64,000 nucleotides of DNA from a bacterium (lineage in GTDB: Bacteria > Arandabacterota > Arandabacteria > Arandabacterales > Arandabacteraceae). The notes below the pieces were generated by a model. The model was not told the DNA's origin, did no database searches, and saw only the letters and a program-made list of their open reading frames with translations. Shown here one piece after another: positions 35,915-45,200 of the stretch; the stretch's first letter is position 1, and every line of letters starts with the position of its first letter. The translations under genes and the position numbers were made by a program. The DNA lies in NCBI GenBank assembly GCA_029933125.1, contig JAOZOU010000003.1:124001-188000 (forward strand), in the 5' to 3' direction.

Positions 35915-36948
35915 GGCAGAAGGTAGTTTTGATAAGTGTTGCGATTCTTCTTGGATCCTGCATTTACGTTGTAGGGCGCCATCTGGACTACCTGAGATAC
36001 TCAGGGGAAATAACAGAGGAGCTCATGTATTTTCCATCCGGTAGAATGTTGCAGTTTGTAAGCCCGGGTTTCCATACGGTAATGAGTGATCTTTTGTGGC
36101 TTCGTGGGATACAGTACTATGGTCAACACAGAAGAAGTGACCAGGAGTATCTTCTTGCCGAACATATATTCTCAACGATAACCGACTTTGATCCTCTCTT
36201 TGTCGAAGCCTACCGTTTCGGAGGATTCGTGCTTGCTCAGGATGCCGGGCAGCCAGCGGCTGGAATAGATCTGCTTCGCAAGGGGATGCGTAACAACCCT
36301 GATAGATGGGAGCTTCCCTTCGACTTGGGATTTCTCTACTTTGTTATTCTCAAGGACCATTCCAAGGCAGCCCATTATTTCAGGTTTGCATCCCGATTTA
36401 AGGATGCTCCTGACATAGCAAGGCGGTTTACAGCCTTTGCCTATAGGAAGGCTGGCAAAACCGATGTTGCCTTGGCGCTCTGGCAAGAGATCTATAATTC
36501 AACTGATAACCGTGTGATGAAGGAGACGGCTTTTAATGCGATAGGGAATATAAAGATAGAGAAAACATGCAATGAGCTTGGAAATATGGTCGAGCGCTTT
36601 GTTCATGACGAAGGTAGATATCCTCTCAACCTTGAGGAGCTTGTTAGCTCAGGCTACATAGCATACTTGCCCAAAGATCCCTTCGGTGGAGATTACTACT
36701 TTGACAGAGATCTTAGGAAGGTTCTCAGCGAAACGCGTGTAACCAGAGAAGCCAGTCATGCAATCGAATTCATCGGGCATCGAGTAGAAACCTACAAGAG
36801 TCGCTACGGAGTATTTCCCGACAGTCTTGACGTTCTCGTAAGGGAGGGTTTCATAGCTGAGATACCTTCGGTAGAAGGTGCGAGCCTTCAATATGACCCT
36901 TCAACCGGGAAAGTACTCGCGACTTTTTCTTGGGAAAAACAAAAGTGA
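35911..36948 (+). CDS. Membrane-anchored TPR protein with two pseudopilin-like C-terminal modules
   Basis: 345 residues. One N-terminal membrane segment (VVLISVAILLGSCIYVVG) is followed by a TPR-like region at about 75-210 (EHIFSTITDFDPLFVEAYRF, DLGFLYFVILKDHSKAAHYF). The C-terminal third has two copies of the globular edge of GspG-type pseudopilins: RYPLNLEELVSSGYIAYLP followed by DPFGG (about 232-256), and GVFPDSLDVLVREGFIAEIP (about 310). The hydrophobic pilin helix is absent. A TPR gene at this place is also my recollection of the Geobacter pil locus. It is probably a periplasmic partner of the ABC transporter or the pilus; the exact role is unknown. Confidence 0.7.
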   Translation: MRQKVVLISVAILLGSCIYVVGRHLDYLRYSGEITEELMYFPSGRMLQFVSPGFHTVMSDLLWLRGIQYYGQHRRSDQEYLLAEHIFSTITDFDPLFVEAYRFGGFVLAQDAGQPAAGIDLLRKGMRNNPDRWELPFDLGFLYFVILKDHSKAAHYFRFASRFKDAPDIARRFTAFAYRKAGKTDVALALWQEIYNSTDNRVMKETAFNAIGNIKIEKTCNELGNMVERFVHDEGRYPLNLEELVSSGYIAYLPKDPFGGDYYFDRDLRKVLSETRVTREASHAIEFIGHRVETYKSRYGVFPDSLDVLVREGFIAEIPSVEGASLQYDPSTGKVLATFSWEKQK

Positions 36949-37556
36949 GGCAATCCTTCTTTCGGATAGTTTCTTTTGTTAGGAATCTCCTTGGCCAAGA
37001 AGAGCCTGGAAGTCAGAGCATAGACACAATGACTTACAGTGAGATAAAAGAAATTGACGGCATCATCACAGCATTTCAAAGACTGATTGGTAATTTACGG
37101 CCTGAGAACAAATTGCTTGGTGAAGCAGCAAGTAGTCAAGGCAGAACCGCAAGATATGCGCTCTTGAGCCAAGCCATCATTGAATCCATAAGTAGTGGTA
37201 TTCTCGTAATAGAGAAGGATAGGCGCATAGGACTCCTCAACACCGCAGCACGAACGATCCTGGGACTTGACGAAGAAGGATCTATTGGGAAATGCCTTGC
37301 TGATATCTTTGGGGATTATGAAGATCTCGATAGACTGCTCAGTGTGGCTTTCTTAACAGGGCGCGGTCAGAAGCGCAAGGAAATAGCTCTTACGACAAAG
37401 CATGGAGAGCGGCTGATTCTTGGAGCGACTCTTTCACCCATCAATCTGAGTAGGGGTGAGTGCGAAGCAGTGATCATGGTTTTTGCATTGCTTGGGCATG
37501 CAGGGAAGGGGAATCCTCCAAAGCCCAGGACTAAGAACTTTAAGAAGCGATCATGA
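36945..37556 (+). CDS. PAS-domain protein without an output domain
   Basis: 203 residues. GTG at 36945 overlaps the upstream stop (GTGA), matching the style of its neighbours, so it is preferred to TTG at 36930. The first 60 residues are helical and charged. A PAS domain follows (SQAIIESISSGILVIEKDRR, then LLNTAARTILGLDEEGSIGK, about 75-185), closely resembling the PAS of the PilS kinase. No kinase, cyclase or DNA-binding domain follows; the protein ends in a basic tail (KPRTKNFKKRS). It may sense a ligand for PilS/PilR or for the pilus machine. Confidence 0.7.
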   Translation: MRQSFFRIVSFVRNLLGQEEPGSQSIDTMTYSEIKEIDGIITAFQRLIGNLRPENKLLGEAASSQGRTARYALLSQAIIESISSGILVIEKDRRIGLLNTAARTILGLDEEGSIGKCLADIFGDYEDLDRLLSVAFLTGRGQKRKEIALTTKHGERLILGATLSPINLSRGECEAVIMVFALLGHAGKGNPPKPRTKNFKKRS

Positions 37557-37942
37557 CGCAATTTGATATCGGGTGTGGGCTCAAGTTTGAACCCTCCCCA
37601 AGATGGTTTTCCCCTTTAGCTTTGGTTACCTTTTCGCCAGTAAATATTTAAGCTACAGTTCGACTCAAGATGTGCCGAAAACAATTTTGGCTTGTGAATC
37701 AAGCTAAAGAGGCAATGCATGATGAGGGTGCATACTCAAACCCCATTTTGCAATGACAGGCTTGCATTCTGAGATTACTAGGGAGGGCGCGCAGCGACTA
37801 TGTATGATCGAGACCAGGGCTTAAGTTTCGATATTACCCACTACATGGAGGCTTCCAGTCATTTAGGCACGATAGTTGCAACTTCCTGGCAAGTGTGCGC
37901 GTCACGATCGTCTGGTCAAGAACCTACCAAGAGGTGTAGAAA
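37557..37942 (+). other. 386-base intergenic region before pilM
   Basis: No credible reading frame is seen. The region holds a sigma-54 promoter at 37865-37880 and two TTGCA half-sites at 37748-37752 and 37762-37766, 100-118 bases upstream of it, the same distance as the dyads before pilB and pilA. Further ATGCAT-like words lie near 37716 and 37730. A weak hairpin (GGGCTCAAG / TTGAACCC near 37577-37594) lacks a T run, so it is not called a terminator. Confidence 0.5.
37865..37880 (+). promoter_or_regulatory. Sigma-54 promoter of the pilMNOPQ operon
   Basis: AGGCACGATAGTTGCA is the consensus apart from A in place of the first T: GG (37866-37867) and GC (37878-37879) are ten bases apart, with the full CACG and TTGCA. 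Transcription would start near 37891, about 52 bases before the pilM ATG. Confidence 0.8.
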
Positions 37943-38989
37943 ATGCCATTGATCAGTAGAAAACAAAAGACCGCTGTTGGACTTGATATCGGGAGTTATT
38001 CAATCAAGCTAGTTGAGATGAGACACACAAATGGCTCCTACGAGATCACCAACGTCGGTATCAAGAAACTTTTGCCTGGGGCAATTGTGGACGGCGAACC
38101 TATGGATCGTGATGCTGTTGTCAGTGCGATAAGGGAGGTATTTGAGGAGACAGGTGTAATCAACCGCAATGTTGTGAGTGCAATATGCGGTCGTTCTGTG
38201 ATTGTTAAGAAGATTCGACTGGATGAGATGGACGAGGATCTTGCAAGAGAGGTAATAACTGTTGAGGCTGAGCAGTATGTTCCCTTCGAAAGGGAGGAGC
38301 TCTCTGTAGATTTTGAAATTCTTCGGCGAGGGCTCCCCGAGAATACCATGGAGGTACTTCTGGTTGCTGCAAAGAAGGATAGAGTGATTTCCCATGTAGA
38401 GCTTTTGAGAGATGCGGACCTTGTTCCAGCGGTGATCGATGTTGACGCCTTTGCTGTTCAGAATGCTTTTGAACTCAACTATGAATATGAGGAAGACAAG
38501 GTCTATGCCTTGATAGACATAGGATTAAGTGCGACGAATATTGGAATAGTAAGCAACGGTCTCCCCCTTTTCAATCGTGATATCCAGTTTGGCGGTCAGA
38601 CCTTCATTGAGGGTATGCAACGAAAGCTCGGCATAACATCCGAGGAGGCCAGAGCTGCACTTGAGGGTATACCTGGAGCCAAACCAGATGAGGTTCTCAG
38701 GGCAATTGAAACAGTTGGGGAGGAACTCTGTACGGCGATAGAGCGCTCATTTTCCTACCTGAGATCTTCGGGTGATGCTGAGAGGGTTGACCGTATCTAT
38801 CTAAGCGGTGGCGGTTCCTTGATCTCCGGACTACGGTCACTAATAGCTGAGAAATTGGGCATAGAGGTTGAGCTAGCCAACCCTCTCAGGAATATAGAAT
38901 TCCGCGAAGAGATTTTGGGTGCAGACCCCGTCTCGATTGGACCGTCATTGATGGTCGCAATCGGACTTGCGACAAGGCAAGGGAGTTAG
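37943..38989 (+). CDS. pilM: Type IV pilus assembly protein PilM
   Basis: 348 residues. An actin-like cytoplasmic ATPase-fold protein that binds the N-terminal tail of PilN and links the inner-membrane alignment complex to the motor. The N-terminal motif TAVGLDIGSYSIKLVEM (about 9-25) and the internal ALIDIGLSATNIGIV (about 187) and IYLSGGGSLISGL (about 287) are the phosphate- and adenosine-binding strands of the family. It leads the pilMNOPQ operon behind a sigma-54 promoter, with AGAGGTG before the ATG. Confidence 0.95.
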   Translation: MPLISRKQKTAVGLDIGSYSIKLVEMRHTNGSYEITNVGIKKLLPGAIVDGEPMDRDAVVSAIREVFEETGVINRNVVSAICGRSVIVKKIRLDEMDEDLAREVITVEAEQYVPFEREELSVDFEILRRGLPENTMEVLLVAAKKDRVISHVELLRDADLVPAVIDVDAFAVQNAFELNYEYEEDKVYALIDIGLSATNIGIVSNGLPLFNRDIQFGGQTFIEGMQRKLGITSEEARAALEGIPGAKPDEVLRAIETVGEELCTAIERSFSYLRSSGDAERVDRIYLSGGGSLISGLRSLIAEKLGIEVELANPLRNIEFREEILGADPVSIGPSLMVAIGLATRQGS

Positions 38990-38992
38990 CCT

Positions 38993-39562
38993 ATGGTTAG
39001 AATAAATCTTTTACCGCGCGAAGAGAAACCTTCTAAAGAGGAAATTCTTTGGAAGAGCATTTTTGTCTGGGCCATGATAGCTGCAGCCGTAGTGGTAGTC
39101 GCTGGCGTAGGTATGCATATCTTCAGGTCCTACGAGATTCACTCGCTCAAGGTCGATATTGCAGAGACGAAGGCTGAGCAAGAAAAATATCGCGAGCAGG
39201 CTAAGCTGGTTGAGCAACTCACTGCCAAGAGAAGGCAGATACGGGAGAGACTTCATGTTGTCGAATCGCTTGATAGAGATCGCTATGTGAGGGTCTTCCT
39301 ACTCGATGAGCTTGCCCGCAGTGTCCCAGACTATGTCTGGCTGGAGAGATTTGAGGAGAACGGATCTGAGGCAAGCATAAAGGGATGGGCATTTTCAAAC
39401 CTGGCTATCTCACGTTTCATGGATCAACTCGAGGCGAAAGCCCACACAGATTCCGTTTACCTCAAGGTGATAAGGAGAGAGGAAATCAAGGGTACACCAG
39501 TGTTGAGTTTCGAGGTCGGCTATCAAATTGGCAAGACTGAGGAGGATGCTGAAAGCTCATGA
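38993..39562 (+). CDS. pilN: Type IV pilus assembly protein PilN
   Basis: 189 residues. The conserved cytoplasmic tail is MVRINLLPREEKPSKEE, the PilM-binding sequence INLLP. It is followed by one membrane helix (about 22-42), a coiled coil (AETKAEQEKYREQAKLVEQL) and a ferredoxin-like periplasmic domain. It forms the PilN-PilO heterodimer of the alignment subcomplex. It starts three bases after pilM and ends in an ATGA overlap with pilO. Confidence 0.95.
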   Translation: MVRINLLPREEKPSKEEILWKSIFVWAMIAAAVVVVAGVGMHIFRSYEIHSLKVDIAETKAEQEKYREQAKLVEQLTAKRRQIRERLHVVESLDRDRYVRVFLLDELARSVPDYVWLERFEENGSEASIKGWAFSNLAISRFMDQLEAKAHTDSVYLKVIRREEIKGTPVLSFEVGYQIGKTEEDAESS

Positions 39563-40167
39563 ATCTAAGAGAGCCATATATTCAGAAAGGTATTTTAGGA
39601 ATAATCATTGTGATTGCCCTCTTATGGCTGATCTTTTTCACCGGCTTCCTGCCTTTCTCAAGGATGAGGACCCAGACACAGGTGGAGGAGTTGAGGCAAC
39701 AGCTCCAGAGCGAAGCAGGAGAGCTCCAGAGGATTCAAGCCGCAGTGCGCAGGTTGCCTGCTCTTAGGATGGAGCTGGAGCAACTTCAGCAGAAGTGGGA
39801 GCTCTTGCGGGATCTCCTGCCGAAGGCCACCGAGATGAGCTCACTTCTAAGTAGCATAACAACTGCGGGGATAAGGGCTGGCGTGGAGTTCACTTTGTTC
39901 CAACCTGGTGAGCCAGAACCTGCAGGGCTCTATACAAGATATCCAATCAGGGTGTCGGTGATAGGTGGATATCATCAGGTTGGCAAGTTTTTTGATAACC
40001 TTTGCAATATGGACAGGCTTGTCGGTATTTCCATGGTGAGTGTCGTACAGAGAGAGGGTGGGACTCAACCCACCACAGTTGAAGCTTCAGCTACAATTTC
40101 AGCATATACATACACCGAAGGTGGAGAGGCTGTTCAACCGAGCACACCTAAGGTTAAGGGTAAATAG
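39559..40167 (+). CDS. pilO: Type IV pilus assembly protein PilO
   Basis: 202 residues: one membrane helix (GIIIVIALLWLIFFTGFLPF), a coiled coil (VEELRQQLQSEAGELQ, about 42-80) and a periplasmic ferredoxin-like domain (YPIRVSVIGGYHQVGKFFDN, about 134-153), as expected for PilO. It pairs with PilN. Overlap with pilN is four bases, so the pair is translated together. The C-terminus has a 20-residue extension rich in Pro and Lys. Confidence 0.93.
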   Translation: MNLREPYIQKGILGIIIVIALLWLIFFTGFLPFSRMRTQTQVEELRQQLQSEAGELQRIQAAVRRLPALRMELEQLQQKWELLRDLLPKATEMSSLLSSITTAGIRAGVEFTLFQPGEPEPAGLYTRYPIRVSVIGGYHQVGKFFDNLCNMDRLVGISMVSVVQREGGTQPTTVEASATISAYTYTEGGEAVQPSTPKVKGK

Positions 40168-40184
40168 TTGAAGGAGTATGGTCT

Positions 40185-40883
40185 ATGCCAGCCATAAAGC
40201 GAAAGGCAATAAGTTACTTTCGAGGTAAACGTATCGCCATCCCGCTGGCTGCCATCGGCATCATCGTATTCTTTGCAATTGGTGGTCATGGGAAGATAGC
40301 CGGTTTCGTCGTCAGCAGAGTTGTCGGCTACCTTATGGGTGATGTCGATGTCACTGATGGAGAGCTCCTCTCAGTTGCTCAAGCCGAAGAGGTAAGTGAG
40401 ACCAGCCCGGCGGCTCAGTCGACGCGAGACTTGAGCACTCCCACTCCTGATCAGGCATCAAAGGGAATGCCTTCGGAGCCAGAGGAGAGTGTTATTACTC
40501 AGGCACAATCTAAGATGTCTGCACAACCCCCAGCAGCGAGGGAACAAGAGACCCAGGAGAAGCATAGGCTCCATGCTGGGAGAGCATACACTGCAAGCTA
40601 CTTGAGGGACCCCTTCTACTCACTAATAAGCTCAGAAGAGACCAAGCCAACAAAGCTTCTCGACGTATCAAGGGCTAAGATGGTCGGCTCTGTCTGGGGT
40701 GAGAAGGGAATCATTGCCCTTCTTGAGGATGATCGCGGCAGGAGCTATGCCCTTAAAGTCGGCGATAAGGTTGTAAACGGTAAGGTGACTTCAGTCACGC
40801 CTGGTTCGGTGACTTTCACAATAACAGTCTTCGGTATGACCAAACAGGTAACCTTGGAAATCGCAGAAGAGGGTGAATGGTGA
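40185..40883 (+). CDS. pilP: PilP-like type IV pilus protein
   Basis: 232 residues. The C-terminal 95 residues form a PilP domain: SYLRDPFYSLIS (about 137-148), then a beta-sandwich with IIALLEDDRGRSYALKVGDK and GKVTSVTPGSVTFTI. PilP connects PilNO to the secretin PilQ. Unlike classical PilP, which is a lipoprotein, this one has an N-terminal membrane helix (IAIPLAAIGIIVFFAIGGHG) and no lipobox. A long flexible linker of about 90 residues rich in Ser, Gln, Pro and Glu separates helix and domain. The stop shares one base with the pilQ start. Confidence 0.85.
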   Translation: MPAIKRKAISYFRGKRIAIPLAAIGIIVFFAIGGHGKIAGFVVSRVVGYLMGDVDVTDGELLSVAQAEEVSETSPAAQSTRDLSTPTPDQASKGMPSEPEESVITQAQSKMSAQPPAAREQETQEKHRLHAGRAYTASYLRDPFYSLISSEETKPTKLLDVSRAKMVGSVWGEKGIIALLEDDRGRSYALKVGDKVVNGKVTSVTPGSVTFTITVFGMTKQVTLEIAEEGEW

Positions 40884-42187
40884 TGCAGAAAAAGATTCTT
40901 TACCGACTGCCTTTGGTTTTTATCTTTCTCAGCTTAGCTACGCTTGTCTATGACAACGGAGTGAGCGGAATACCTGAGAACCAGCCGATCTCTGTTGACT
41001 TTCAGAATGCAGACATTCAGACCGTCCTCAGGAGCTTCGCAGTCTATAGCGACAAGAACATAATCGCTGGTCCTGAGGTAAAGGGTCCGGTAACCGTTCA
41101 CCTTGAGAATGTTCCTTGGAGGCAAGCGCTCGATATCATACTCAAAGCCAATGGATATGCTGCTAGGGAGGAGGAGGGGATAATTCGTGTTGGGCTTTGG
41201 GATCAATTCCTCAATGAGGAGATAAAACGTAATGAGGCTGAACGCAAACGCGAGGACCTTGAGCCACTAACAACTAAGGTGATCGACGTAAGCTTTGCCA
41301 AGGCTGAGGAGATCGCTGAGCCTCTCCGATCCCTGCTTAGTAGACGCGGTGTGATAGAGGTTGATCCCAGGACCAACTCCATTATCGTTTCCGATATCGA
41401 GTCGAGAATAGCCAATATAGCCAGGATGGTAAAACTCCTCGACAATGAAACGCCGCAGGTTGAGATAAATGCCAAGCTAGTTGACCTTGACGCCCGCGTG
41501 AGCAGAGATCTTGGCATTCAGTGGGAAGCTCAGAACGTCAGAATACCAGGTGTGCAGGGTGAGCATAGTGCCAAAGTCGATGCCACAGGTCAGTTACAGG
41601 TTGACCCTACACGGACCCAGCAAGGCGCAGGCCTTTCGCAGCCCGAGGCGGAAGTCAAGATAGGAAAAATCATAGGCCCGGCGGGTAGCTTTGAGGCAAC
41701 ACTCAAAGCACTCGAACGTGACAACAAGGCAAATATCATTTCCAATCCTCGCATTACAACACTCAACAATAGAGAGGCTTCTATCATAGTCGGTAAGAAA
41801 ATCCCTCTCATCGTAACCGATGAGGCTGGCAATCCCATCACTCAGCTCACAACCGTCGGTATTCAGATGAGGGTGACACCCCATGTGAACAGCAAGACAG
41901 GTGAGATAACCATGGATCTTCATCCTGAGGTGAGTGATCTGTCAGCTCAAGCAACCGTCCAGGGTGGAATAATCATAGTTACATCCGAGGCCGACACACG
42001 TGTGATGGTCAAAGATGGTGAAACAGCTGTTATCGGAGGGCTTATAAGGACCAACGAAAGCACCTATGATGTGGGTGTCCCTATTCTTAGAGATATACCA
42101 CTGATTGGGCGCTTCTTTGGCTCTAAGAGCAAAGTGAAAGAGAAGAGAGAGCTAGTGATCTTTGTGACTCCAAAGATCGTTGATTGA
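40883..42187 (+). CDS. pilQ: Type IV pilus secretin PilQ, short form
   Basis: 434 residues, much shorter than typical PilQ (600-900). ATG at 40883 is nine bases after GAAGAGGG and overlaps the pilP stop. A signal peptide (about 1-28) is followed by a secretin short N-terminal domain (VDFQNADIQTVLRSFAVYSD, about 37), a second N-domain (VIEVDPRTNSIIVSDIES, about 156) and the secretin core (VEINAKLVDLDARVSRDLGI; VPILRDIPLIGRFFGSK near the end). The peptidoglycan-binding AMIN domains normally found before this part are absent. It forms the outer-membrane pore for the pilus. Confidence 0.93.
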   Translation: MQKKILYRLPLVFIFLSLATLVYDNGVSGIPENQPISVDFQNADIQTVLRSFAVYSDKNIIAGPEVKGPVTVHLENVPWRQALDIILKANGYAAREEEGIIRVGLWDQFLNEEIKRNEAERKREDLEPLTTKVIDVSFAKAEEIAEPLRSLLSRRGVIEVDPRTNSIIVSDIESRIANIARMVKLLDNETPQVEINAKLVDLDARVSRDLGIQWEAQNVRIPGVQGEHSAKVDATGQLQVDPTRTQQGAGLSQPEAEVKIGKIIGPAGSFEATLKALERDNKANIISNPRITTLNNREASIIVGKKIPLIVTDEAGNPITQLTTVGIQMRVTPHVNSKTGEITMDLHPEVSDLSAQATVQGGIIIVTSEADTRVMVKDGETAVIGGLIRTNESTYDVGVPILRDIPLIGRFFGSKSKVKEKRELVIFVTPKIVD

Positions 42188-42209
42188 AATGTGACTGGGG
42201 GTATTGGCG

Positions 42210-45200
42210 ATGAATCGAAAGCAAAGAGGGATCGTCGTTATAGGTTTAGCAATGGTGATCCTTTCGGTTTTACAATGCGCGGAGAAGGAAGGTCCTGTGA
42301 ATCCGTACATCGAATCGGAACCACCTCAATATGTAATCGAATATGTTCAGGTCAACCCCGGTCGTGTGAACCCAGGCGAAACCGCCGCTGTCGAGGCGAA
42401 AGTAACAGATCTTGATGGAGCACCTGTCAGCAACTATAAGGTTGTCTTTGATGTGGATGCCGGAACGATACTTAGCCCTGTGCTTACCAATAATCAAGGT
42501 ATAGCTTCGACTACATTCCATGCACCGACTACCTCGCAGCGGGTTGAATTGGTTGCCAGTGGCGATGGAGCTGTTCCCAAGAAAGTTTTCATTCAGGTTG
42601 GTGAAGGTGCCCTTTCAGTCTCACCCCAGAGCATTCTGGCTGATGGTCTAGCTACGTGTGATCTTGAGGTCGAGCTGATTGACTCCGATGGCAATCCCAT
42701 TGAAGGTGCAAGTGTTGCATGGTCAAGTGGTCACGGAACAATCACTGATGCCACCTACACAACAGATGAGTCGGGGATTGCAACTGCTAGACTTGTTAGC
42801 GAAGCCAATACGACTGATATCCTGGCAACTGTGCAGGCTCAGATAAGCTATGGGGATGTATCCTATGCTGAGATTGCCTATGTCGAGATGCGTGGCGTTA
42901 GTGTTCTCCTAAGCGCTGAGCCGAGTGAGATGCCCGCCGATGGAGTCAGTGTTGCCAGTGTCACTGCTCAGCTTCTCGAAACCACCTCGAATGCTCCAAT
43001 TAGTGATGTTGATGTCTACTTTGGTACGACATTGGGTTCTATCGAGGGTAAGGCAACAACCAATGAGGCTGGAATGGCAAATGTCTATCTGATGAGCTCA
43101 ACCATTCCAGGAGTTGCGCAGGTAAGCGCAACCTACGGTGGTATCCAGAGCTTCACCTATGTTACATTCGGTAACCTTAATCTTAGCTTGGAAGCTTCGG
43201 CAACAAGGGTCGTGGGTGATGGCGTTTCTGGGGTCAACTTGACCGCAACTCTGGTGACTCAAGATAATACTCCAATTGCTGGAGTACCTATCGCTTTCTC
43301 AACAACCGACGGCATCATTGCCAGCTCCGCTTTGACTGACAATTCGGGGCGAGCAACCGTAACATTGACAAGCCCAAATCATCCTGGACAGGCAACTGTC
43401 ACTGCATCCTTTAATCAGGGAGTGACTGCTTCAATATTAATTGAGTTCATTGACGTCGAGATAAGTCTTGAAGTAAGCAATCCACGCATAGCCGCAGATG
43501 GTTTCTCATCCCAGCGTGTCGTGGCGAAGCTCGTCAGTGAGGACAACAACCCAGTTAGCGGGGTTACAATTGATTTCACTACTAGTGATGGAACAATTAC
43601 CACAAAATCCCTGACGGATGCAATGGGTGAAGCCGAAGCCATACTGGTAAGCCCGACTTATCCTTGTGAGGCAACTGTGATTGCCTCGTTTGCAAATCGC
43701 AAGGAAGATACTGCGCATGTGACTTTCCTGGGACTAAACCTAGATCTTGAAGCCGATCTCAGTCGCATGGTTGCGAATGCAAGTACCCAGGATATAGAGG
43801 CCATACTGACAACCGAAGATGGCACCCCGGTTGGTGGAGCGACGATTGCCTTCTCAACAACCAGTGGTATCGTTACTGCAAGTGCCGTTACTGATGAATA
43901 TGGTAAGGCGTCAGCTGTTTTGACATCAGCAACAACATCAGGAGTTGCTACGGTGACAGCCTCTTACCTTGATTACGATAACACAATAGAGATAAGCTTC
44001 GAGACACCGATTGTCTCCCTTAAGGCTGTTCCAGTTGTTGTTGCCGCCTCACCATCGAATTCCATTCTCCTAACGGCCTATGTGACGTTCGCAGACGGTG
44101 AACCTGTTCCCGACAATACGCCTGTGGTGTTCACAACAACTGAAGGCAATCTTTCACTTTCAACTGCTAGTACTGAATCGGGCATTGCGGACGTTCTTCT
44201 CTGGGGTACTGGGGTTGCGAATGAGAATGTCGAGGTATCAGCGAGTGTTGCTGGTTCTCAGGCAACGACGCTTGTTGCCTTCACCCCTGATGAGCCTGCA
44301 GAGATCAAGGCTTATGCAACGCCTGACACAATCCCTGGCGATGGCAGTGCACCTGCTACAATAGTTGCCGAGGTCAAGGATTCCTACGGTAACTACGTCG
44401 AAGATGGTACGGTTGTCAATTTCAGTGTGACAAGTGGCAACGGAATAGTATCCTCGACCGGCTTTACCTCAGGGGGGATAGCGACAGCCCAGTTCCTACC
44501 TACTGGCGGTGGCAACATCGCAACTGTTGAAGCAAGCACACCTGGTGGGCCTTCAGATGAAGTTGTCCTCATTATGACTTCAGGTAAAACAGGGACTATA
44601 GTTGCTGATCCTGATACTGCCTGGATTGGTGTAGCAGCGACTGGGGTTACCTCTCAGGTAACTGTTGTGGCACATGTGTATGATGCCAAAGGTAGTCCTG
44701 TCGAGGATGGAACAAGCGTTACCTTCACCATTGACCATGGCCCGGGTGGTGGGGAGTTCATCGACGATGAGGCAAATGGCTATGGTCCTGTGACTAAATC
44801 AACACTTGATGGTATGACTTCAGTTAATGTGACGAGCGGCACACTGCCTGGTACAATTGTTCTGAAGATTGAAGCTGACAGCGCATCTGCAGCTCTTACC
44901 AGAATTGGTATTGCCGCAGGACCTCCCGATTCAATCTTCATAACGACCGGTGACATAAAGCGATCTGGATCAGGTGGTGCATATGTACTCTGCATATCCG
45001 GATTTGTGCGGGATAAGTACAATAATCCGGTCGCTGATGGTAATGTGGTCTATTGGACACTCGACAGATCTGACATAGGTATTATTGATCCGGAAGGCTA
45101 CACTGGTGCAGGTTTTCCTTGTGTGGAGTGTGGCGGTGTGAGCACCAAGGGCGTGGCACACGCCTGTCTTGTGTTCCCAACCTCATCCATGACGAAGGGA

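Noticed and set aside
37577-37594. Terminator after the PAS gene
   Set aside because: The hairpin has a mismatch and no T run follows.
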